Source: an uncultured Gemella sp.
Lineage (GTDB): Bacteria > Bacillota > Bacilli > Staphylococcales > Gemellaceae
Assembly (NCBI GenBank): GCA_947254465.1
Contig: CAMYEU010000031.1
Span: 1-12,057, forward strand
DNA: 12,057 nucleotides
Direction of reading: 5' to 3'
Shown piece after piece: positions 6,857 to 12,057 of the stretch; positions within the stretch are counted from its first letter, which is position 1; each line of letters opens with the position of its first letter. Position numbers and translations under genes: made by a program. The notes under the pieces were generated by a model that was not told the origin of the DNA, did no database searches, and was given only the letters and a program-made list of their open reading frames with translations.

Positions 6857-8353
6857 CTATTCTTCAGAAAAAATCTGTGTAGCTCTTACTGCACGTTTCC
6901 ATCCTTTATAAAGTTTTTCTCGTTCTTCTTTTTCCATAGTAGGAACGAATAGTTTGCCTGTAGTATTTAGGTTCTTAAGCTCATCTAAACTTTCCCAGTA
7001 TCCAGTAGCTAGTCCTGCAAGGAATGCAGCACCTAGAGCTGTAGTTTCTAGATTTTCAGCACGAGCGACTTTAACACCTAGGATGTTTGCTTGGAATTCT
7101 AGAAGATAATCGTTGTTTGCAGCACCTCCATCGACTTTAAGAAGGGGGATTTCTACTTTAGCATCGATTTGCATAGTATCGATAATATCACGTACTTGGT
7201 AGGCGATTGACTGTAGTGTAGCCTTCACTAGATCTTCTTTAGTAGTAGCACGTGTTAAGCCGAAGATAGTTCCACGAGCATCTGGATTCCAATATGGGGC
7301 ACCTAGTCCTGTAAAGGCGGGTACTAGATATACCTCATTATTGTTTTTAGAGTTGTAGGCTAACGCCTGTGTTTCAGATGACTTTTTAATTAGACGTAAT
7401 CCATCTCTTAACCATTGAACTGCACTGCCAGCGATGAAAATTGAACCTTCTAAAGCATAATAAATTTTTCCATTAATTCCAAAACCTATAGTAGTTAATA
7501 GATTATTTTTTGAAAGTTCCATAGTTTCGCCTGTGTTCATAATAATAAACGAACCTGTGCCGTATGTGTTTTTTATCATTCCTTTATCGAAGGCAAGTTG
7601 TCCAAAAAGAGCAGCTTGTTGATCTCCAGCTAGTCCACTTATTGTAACTTCGCCACCATAAAAATGATAGTCTGTAGTTTTTCCGTATATTTCTGAGTTT
7701 GATTTAACTTCTGGTAATAAGGATTCTGGAATATTTAGAATTTCTAATATTTCTTTGTCCCAAGTTAAATCTTTAATATTAAATAACATTGTTCTTGCTG
7801 CGTTTGTATAGTCGGTAACGTGTGTTTTTCCACCTGTAAGCTTCCAAACTAGCCATGTATCGATAGTTCCAAATAGTAGCTCACCATTTTCGGCGCGTTG
7901 TTGAGCTCCAGGTACATTATCTAATATCCAACGTATTTTAGTAGCAGAAAAATATGCATCAACGACTAAACCAGTTTTCTGATGGATCATATCTTTATGA
8001 CCATCACTAACTAGTTTATTAGCTATATCGGCACTCTGTCTACTTTGCCATACTATTGCATTGTAAATAGGGAGTCCAGTTTCTTTATCCCAAATAACGG
8101 TAGTTTCACGCTGGTTTGTAATTCCAATACTATCGATTTGATTCGGTTTTATACCACTTTCGATAAATGCTTCTGCAATGACCGACTGTACTGAATTCCA
8201 AATTGCATTAGCATCGTGTTCAACCCAACCAGACTTAGGGAAAATTTGGGGAAATTCTTTTTGGCTACTTGTTATTATTTCTGCTTTTTTATTGAATATT
8301 ATCGCTCTAGAACTAGTAGTACCTTGATCTATTGCCATTATATATTTTTCCAT
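6857..8353 (-). CDS. glpK: Glycerol kinase
   Basis: Cytoplasmic kinase making sn-glycerol 3-phosphate from glycerol and ATP; 498 residues, the normal family length. Seen: N-terminal phosphate loop AIDQGTTSSR (7-16), GWVEHD, GLAGDQQAALFGQ with catalytic Asp244, TYGTGSF and LVPAFTGLGAPYWNPDARG. His230 in YHFYG matches the histidine (His232 in Enterococcus, from memory) phosphorylated by HPr, so control of activity by the PTS is expected. I chose the ATG at 8353, with GAGG (8363-8360) 6 nt upstream. An in-frame TTG at 8365 would add only MRYN and would cover this ribosome binding site. No glpF or glpO lies beside it in the window, so it appears monocistronic, ending in the shared terminator at 6792-6850. 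A perfect palindrome overlaps its -10 box. Confidence 0.97.
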   Translation of the reverse strand: MEKYIMAIDQGTTSSRAIIFNKKAEIITSSQKEFPQIFPKSGWVEHDANAIWNSVQSVIAEAFIESGIKPNQIDSIGITNQRETTVIWDKETGLPIYNAIVWQSRQSADIANKLVSDGHKDMIHQKTGLVVDAYFSATKIRWILDNVPGAQQRAENGELLFGTIDTWLVWKLTGGKTHVTDYTNAARTMLFNIKDLTWDKEILEILNIPESLLPEVKSNSEIYGKTTDYHFYGGEVTISGLAGDQQAALFGQLAFDKGMIKNTYGTGSFIIMNTGETMELSKNNLLTTIGFGINGKIYYALEGSIFIAGSAVQWLRDGLRLIKKSSETQALAYNSKNNNEVYLVPAFTGLGAPYWNPDARGTIFGLTRATTKEDLVKATLQSIAYQVRDIIDTMQIDAKVEIPLLKVDGGAANNDYLLEFQANILGVKVARAENLETTALGAAFLAGLATGYWESLDELKNLNTTGKLFVPTMEKEEREKLYKGWKRAVRATQIFSEE

Positions 8354-8377
8354 ATTATACCTCAAAATATTTATATC

Positions 8378-8394
8378 AATGTTATTATAACATT
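8378..8394 (-). promoter_or_regulatory. glpK promoter -10 inside a perfect 17-nt palindrome (candidate operator)
   Basis: AATGTTATTATAACATT is a perfect palindrome (8 + 1 + 8) centred on 8386. Read on the minus strand it contains TATAAT (8389-8384) preceded by TGT, an extended -10. No good -35 is seen 16-18 bp further up, which fits dependence on the extended -10 or on an activator. A dimeric regulator bound here would block the promoter. It does not match the cre, Rex or PerR consensus as I remember them. Confidence 0.55.
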
Positions 8395-8490
8395 TTCTAA
8401 TAATGATTAAAAGTTGAAGGTTGAGGAGAATTGTATGGATATTTATTAGAACTATAGTGTAATATGATTAGATTAACATCTTGCGTATTA

Positions 8491-8518
8491 TTAGCGTTTT
8501 TTGTTTTTTTTTTATAAA
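8491..8518 (+). promoter_or_regulatory. Possible promoter for the 137-residue protein/yaaA unit, with a poly-T spacer
   Basis: The best candidate is TTAGCG (8491-8496, weak -35), 16 bp, then TATAAA (8513-8518); TAAAAT (8515-8520) with an 18-bp spacer is an alternative. The spacer is nearly all T, including a run of ten (8504-8513). The rest of the divergent region 8395-8571 holds no ORF of note. A TATGAT at 8463-8468 lacks a convincing -35. AAAGGAG (8558-8564) is a strong ribosome binding site 7 nt before the ATG at 8572. Confidence 0.3.
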
Positions 8519-8571
8519 ATATATAGTGATAGTTTTTTAGAAAATTTATTGAAATATAAAGGAGAAATTTA

Positions 8572-8985
8572 ATGAATAGTTTACACAAATCTTTAACAGC
8601 ATTATTAGCAAAATTAGAAGAAAAAGAAGTACTAAAAAAAGAAAATATTAACACAGAAGACCTTAAAGCTGAGGAACTAGCAAAACACATTCGTGATCGT
8701 TTTGCTAAAGAACATGCAGATTTAGAAATTCGTAGACTGCTAGAAAAAGTACATTATGCGAATACATATGAGGACAAAATACTTAAAGAAACAGCGTTCT
8801 TAGTTGATGAAATTAGTGAATATATGTTTAAACTAGAAGTTGCCAATCGTGACTTTGTAGTAGGTTACTTCAATACTTTAATTATTAATCCAGCAATAGA
8901 AGCAACAGAGTATAACTTCGTACTAATGGAAGTAGATAGTTTAATCGAAAATAGCTTCTTAGAATTACCTGAAGAAGAGGAATAA
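8572..8985 (+). CDS. Conserved-looking hypothetical protein, 137 residues
   Basis: I do not recognise this protein. It is small, mostly helical in appearance and very acidic at the C-terminus (ending LPEEEE). It has no signal peptide, membrane segment, cysteine or nucleotide-binding motif, so it is likely cytoplasmic. The N-terminal third (about 1-50) is Lys/Glu/Leu-rich and could form a coiled coil. Residues 70-125 are more hydrophobic, with aromatic residues. It starts at ATG 8572 after a good AAAGGAG. Its stop is 2 nt before the yaaA start, and the yaaA ribosome binding site (GAGG 8977-8980) lies in its last codons, so the two are probably translationally coupled. A role alongside YaaA is possible but not shown. 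Confidence 0.85.
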   Translation: MNSLHKSLTALLAKLEEKEVLKKENINTEDLKAEELAKHIRDRFAKEHADLEIRRLLEKVHYANTYEDKILKETAFLVDEISEYMFKLEVANRDFVVGYFNTLIINPAIEATEYNFVLMEVDSLIENSFLELPEEEE

Positions 8986-8987
8986 TA

Positions 8988-9716
8988 ATGAAAATTTTAA
9001 TACCAACAGCCAAAGAATTAAATAAGAAGGCTATCCCACATGAAACAGTAAGTCTAAGTGAAAAAAGTACTGAGATAGTAAGTGAGATAGTTAAAATGAG
9101 TGTAGAAGACTTGGCAAAGGCCTACAAAATCAAAGATGAGAAGGCTATGGAAGAATTTTCTCGTTGGGAAGATATTAAAAATAACATGGCGAAGAGTTAT
9201 AAAGCATTGGAGTTATTCAATGGATTAATGTATAGAAATATAGCTCGTGATAATTTTGATGAAACTGATAAAAAATATATAAGAGAAAATGTATTTATTA
9301 CAACGTCATTATATGGTGTAATAGGTGCTTATGATTTAATTCAAGAGCATAGATTAGACTTTTTACAAAATATAAAAATATCAAGCCAGTCTTTGAAAAA
9401 CTTCTGGCGTGAAGACTATGATAAGAGTATTAAGGACGAAGAATTAGTCGTGTCATTATTATCTAGTGAATTTGAAGAGGTATTTTCAAAAGAACAAAGG
9501 GATAGGTTTATTAGAATTGGCTTTATGGAAGAAAAAGAAGGAGTATTAAAAGTTCACTCTACAATATCGAAAAAAGCTAGAGGTAGGTTTTTAACTGAAC
9601 TTGTAAAAAACAAAGTTTCTTCGGTAAATGAAATGAAAAAAATTAAATTCGATGGTTTTGAATATAATGAAGAGCAGTCGAATGAAAAAATATTGGCTTT
9701 TATAGCGAAAAGATAA
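8988..9716 (+). CDS. yaaA: YaaA family protein (UPF0246), peroxide-stress protein
   Basis: The 242-residue protein is of ordinary length for the family (E. coli YaaA is about 258). Family signatures are the N-terminal MKILIPTAKEL, FNGLMY (77-82), SLYGVIGAYDLIQEHRLDF (107-125) and the basic C-terminal segment HSTISKKARGRF (190-201). In E. coli, YaaA is induced by OxyR, limits free iron and so hydroxyl-radical DNA damage during peroxide stress, and has a helix-hairpin-helix-like DNA-binding fold. Its biochemical activity is not settled. It is the second gene of a probable four-gene unit, coupled to the preceding unknown gene. That gene sits 2 nt upstream and the flavin-reductase-like gene 52 nt downstream. 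Confidence 0.9.
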   Translation: MKILIPTAKELNKKAIPHETVSLSEKSTEIVSEIVKMSVEDLAKAYKIKDEKAMEEFSRWEDIKNNMAKSYKALELFNGLMYRNIARDNFDETDKKYIRENVFITTSLYGVIGAYDLIQEHRLDFLQNIKISSQSLKNFWREDYDKSIKDEELVVSLLSSEFEEVFSKEQRDRFIRIGFMEEKEGVLKVHSTISKKARGRFLTELVKNKVSSVNEMKKIKFDGFEYNEEQSNEKILAFIAKR

Positions 9717-9768
9717 AGAATCGTGATGTTTATGTATAAAAGGAAAATAAGAAAAAGGACAGAAGAAG

Positions 9769-10359
9769 ATGAAATTAGAAACTAAAACCAGTAAGTTATA
9801 TTACGGGTTTCCTGTAATATTAATAGGTTATAAGGATAAAAAATGGAAATATAATGTGACGGCTTGTAGTTCATCATATTCATTAGGTGATATGATTACA
9901 GTTGGACTTACAACAAATAGTAATGCAGTAGACAACATTAAAGAATATCGGGAATTCACAGTTAACGTTCCATGTCAGCAAATACTTAGTAAGGTAGAGA
10001 TTGCTGGATTTCATTCAGGTCAAAATAAAATAGGTATGGCAGATATGACGTATGATCCAGCTGAATATATCGATGCTCCGATTATGGATGAATGTATATT
10101 GTCGCTTGAATGTAAAGTTGAAAGTATCTCAGAGTACGGAAAATATACAAATTTTGTAGCATCTATAAAACGTAGAGTTGTCTGTGAGAATCTTTTAGAT
10201 GAAGATGGAAATATGAAATATACACAGTTTAATCCAATTTACTTTATGGGTGACGATAACAAGAGAGTATATCGTTATTTCAATGAAGCAAGTAAGAACC
10301 ATGGAGAAAATATGGGGTGTTCCTCAGAAGAAGATGAGTATAACCCACTTTGCGGATAA
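9769..10359 (+). CDS. Flavin reductase-like / flavoredoxin family protein
   Basis: The 196-residue cytoplasmic protein has the FMN-binding split-barrel pattern: YYGFPVILIGY (11-21), NVTACSSSYSLG (29-40), then VGLTTNSNAVDNI and EFTVNVP. Members bind FMN and reduce free flavin with NAD(P)H or act as electron-transfer flavoproteins. The physiological partner here is unknown. Unusual is an acidic extension after the barrel carrying C184 and C195 (GCSSEEDEYNPLCG at the C-terminus), which might bind metal or form a disulfide. The start is ATG 9769 with AAAGG (9754-9758) 10 nt upstream. It lies 52 nt after yaaA and 45 nt before dnaE, with no terminator between, so it is probably co-transcribed with both. 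Confidence 0.82.
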   Translation: MKLETKTSKLYYGFPVILIGYKDKKWKYNVTACSSSYSLGDMITVGLTTNSNAVDNIKEYREFTVNVPCQQILSKVEIAGFHSGQNKIGMADMTYDPAEYIDAPIMDECILSLECKVESISEYGKYTNFVASIKRRVVCENLLDEDGNMKYTQFNPIYFMGDDNKRVYRYFNEASKNHGENMGCSSEEDEYNPLCG

Positions 10360-10404
10360 TATCATATCGATAATATAAAATAACGAAGAAAGGAGGATAT
10401 TAGT

Positions 10405-12010
10405 ATGTATTACAATATGCAAGTACATAGTGCATATGATTTATTGAATAGTACTATAAAGTATGAAAGTTTATTTTTGAAGTTAGCAAAAGATAATCAG
10501 AAATCAGTTGTTATAGTAGATCCAAATATGTACGGTGCTATTAAGGCGTATAAAGCTTCTAAAAAAGTAGGAATAAACTTAATTCAAGGTTTAGAAGTTA
10601 ACTTAGGCTACGGCATAGGGCTTTTAAAATTCAATTTACTTTGTAAAACAGAGAAGATGTTTTATAAACTATTAGAGATTTCTACGAAGTTTATGAATGG
10701 AGAAGAGTGGACTGTAGAAGATTTTTCTAGTGATATGATTGATTACAGAGAAGACTTTGTCTTGATTGTTGTAGATGAACTTAGGGATAGTATGGAATTC
10801 TCTTATTTAAAAAATTTACTAAGTAAGTATGATTTTTATTTTGGTTTTAATGAGAGTTTCCAGGTAGGTCTTTATAGTGATTATGATAATATTGTTTATA
10901 CAAAACCAAGTTATTATTTAAATAAAGAGCACTACCAGCAAGTCATTGTTAGTCGTGCTATTCGCGATAATAAAAAGCTTAATATACAGGAACTTACGAC
11001 TATCTCAGGAGAAGACTTTGTCAGAGAACAAAAGGATTTTGAAGAAATCTTAGCTCTAGGAGACGAAGAGTTATATGCTATTTTTGAAAAATCATTTGCT
11101 AGTCAAAAACTAATAATAGATAGTTGTAAATATGAATTGAATTTTTCGGGATATCATTTGCCTAAGTATATTTACGGAGAAAAAGAAGAAATATTCGAAA
11201 AGTTATCTTCTAAAGAGTACTTGCATTACTTAGTTCAAAAAGGTGTTAAGGAAAAGTTAGTAGGCAAAGATGTATATCAGTATCAAAAACGTTATAGCTA
11301 TGAGCTGAAGATTATTGATGAAATGGGTTTTAATGATTATTTTTTAATAGTACATGATTTTGTAAAATATGCTAAAAATAATGGAATCTTAGTAGGTGCA
11401 GGACGTGGTAGTGCTGCCGGAAGTTTAGTATGTTACTTACTAGATATAACAGAAGCGGATCCATTGGAATATAATCTACTGTTTGAAAGATTTTTAAATA
11501 AAGAACGTATATCTATGCCTGATATTGATATAGACTTCCAAGATACTAGACGTGATGAAGTTATAAAATATGTAGAAGAAAAGTACGGTTCTGATAAAGT
11601 CGCACAGATTATTACTTTTACAACATTCCAATCGAAAAGTGCTGCTAGAGAATCGGCGAGAATATTGCAGTTTGATGAACAAACTCTGAAGTTTATTAGT
11701 AGTAATATTAGCTCGACAAGAACATTAAAAGAATGTTATGAAATATCAGAAGAATTAAGAACGTTTATTAATCAGAGTAATATTAATAAGCGTTGGTTTA
11801 GTATAGCGCTAAGTTTAGAGAATCTACCTAAGAATCCATCAGTTCATGCAGCTGGTATAGTAATAAGTGATGATAAACCACTCGTTAATTATGCTCCGCT
11901 TGCTGAATCTAATATGACGAAGTACTTAACACAATGGACGATGGATGATATTGAGAGTGTTGGTTTATTAAAAATAGATTTCTTAGGTATTAGATATCTA
12001 ACGATGGTAT
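10405..12010 (+). CDS. dnaE: DNA polymerase III subunit alpha, DnaE type (3'-truncated by contig end)
   Basis: Replicative or error-prone C-family polymerase. 535 genuine residues are present, about half of a normal chain of roughly 1,050-1,110. The N-terminal PHP domain is degenerate: the metal motif reads N4-M-Q6-V-H8-S and the second motif is D39-P-N. The polymerase core has GAGRGSAAGS (331-340), catalytic PDIDIDF with Asp373 and Asp375, HAAGIVISD (481-489) and the third catalytic Asp525 in KIDFLGIRYLT. All three catalytic aspartates are thus intact. AAAGGAGG (10389-10396) lies 8 nt before the ATG. From base 12011 the reading frame runs into adapter sequence, so the apparent residues 536-550 and the TAG at 12055-12057 are not biological. 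Fingers, clamp-binding, HhH and OB regions are missing from the window. Confidence 0.96.
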
Positions 12011-12057
12011 CTGTCTCTTATACACATCTGACGCTGCCGACGATATGCAGTGTGTAG
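12011..12057 (+). other. Illumina Nextera adapter contamination (mosaic end, i5 barcode, start of P5)
   Basis: 12011-12029 is the Tn5 mosaic end CTGTCTCTTATACACATCT. 12030-12043 (GACGCTGCCGACGA) completes the reverse complement of the Nextera Read 1 adapter. 12044-12051 (TATGCAGT) is the reverse complement of ACTGCATA, which I know as Nextera i5 index N/S506. 12052-12057 (GTGTAG) begins the reverse complement of the P5 primer. Together they reproduce the exact order of an untrimmed library-fragment end. Translated in the dnaE frame this gives the tell-tale peptide SYTHLTLPT. Confidence 0.99.

Noticed and set aside
8354..8365. Upstream TTG start of glpK adding MRYN
   Set aside because: It would cover the GAGG ribosome binding site that lies 6 nt before the ATG at 8353, and family N-termini match the ATG start.
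8435..8449. Four-codon leader peptide (MDIY) after GAGGAG at 8423-8428
   Set aside because: It is too short to support; no stalling motif, terminator or conserved structure goes with it.
8397..8690. Minus-strand open frame of 97 codons overlapping the start of the 137-residue gene
   Set aside because: Its N-terminal part is antisense to a gene with a strong ribosome binding site, the rest is AT-rich intergenic DNA, and the composition is low-complexity Ser/Phe/Asn.
9726..9785. Nineteen-codon basic ORF between yaaA and the flavin-reductase gene
   Set aside because: It is out of frame with the downstream gene, overlaps its start and has no ribosome binding site.
12011..12029. Tn5 mosaic end, read as a natural transposon inserted in dnaE
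   Set aside because: It continues directly into Nextera Read 1 adapter, an 8-nt index and P5, which is library-preparation sequence, not transposon DNA.
12010..12057. Natural C-terminus and TAG stop of a short 550-residue DnaE
   Set aside because: The last 15 codons and the stop are adapter; the true gene runs on beyond the window.

Overview
The window is strongly AT-rich DNA from a low-GC Gram-positive bacterium (Bacillota). A sortase-anchored (LPKTG) surface protease, strong AGGAGG-type ribosome binding sites, a Gram-positive glycerol kinase with the HPr phosphorylation histidine, a Zn-type macrodomain protein and a DnaE polymerase with a degenerate PHP domain all fit this. A Gemella-like species is my best guess; no marker gene here proves it. 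Both ends look like assembly ends. The left end seems to start inside the tail of an insertion sequence. The right end is certainly Illumina Nextera adapter fused to a truncated gene.

Layout. 1-634 has no complete gene: a probable insertion-sequence end (1 to about 125), a spaced inverted repeat, a good promoter (291-319) followed about 130 bp later by a strong intrinsic terminator (444-482) with no ORF between them (a candidate small RNA), and the promoter of the next gene with a perfect 10-bp inverted repeat over its -35 region. 635-5800 encodes a 1,721-residue secreted, cell-wall-anchored subtilisin-like protease of the lactocepin/C5a-peptidase type, with prodomain, S8 domain with PA insert, Fn3-like domains, prealbumin-like modules, three FIVAR-like helical repeats and LPKTG, closed by an 18-bp-stem terminator. 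6022-6777 encodes a Zn-macrodomain ADP-ribosyl hydrolase with its own near-consensus promoter. It converges on glpK (6857-8353, minus strand), and the two share a bidirectional terminator. glpK has a perfect 17-nt palindrome over its -10 box. After a divergent promoter region, four same-strand genes follow with gaps of 2, 52 and 45 nt and no visible terminator: an unrecognised 137-residue protein, yaaA, a flavin-reductase-like protein and dnaE. dnaE is cut at 12010 by adapter.

How the genes relate. The protease stands alone as a surface or virulence-type function. The macrodomain protein and glpK are separate units that only share a terminator. yaaA (peroxide stress and iron), the flavin-reductase-like protein and the DnaE polymerase may share an operon linking oxidative stress and DNA synthesis, but that is inference from spacing. 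I found no CRISPR array, tRNA, rRNA, toxin-antitoxin pair or convincing new defence system. The most solid unusual observation is technical: the last 47 bases are adapter, barcode and P5 primer, giving dnaE a false C-terminus and a false stop codon.
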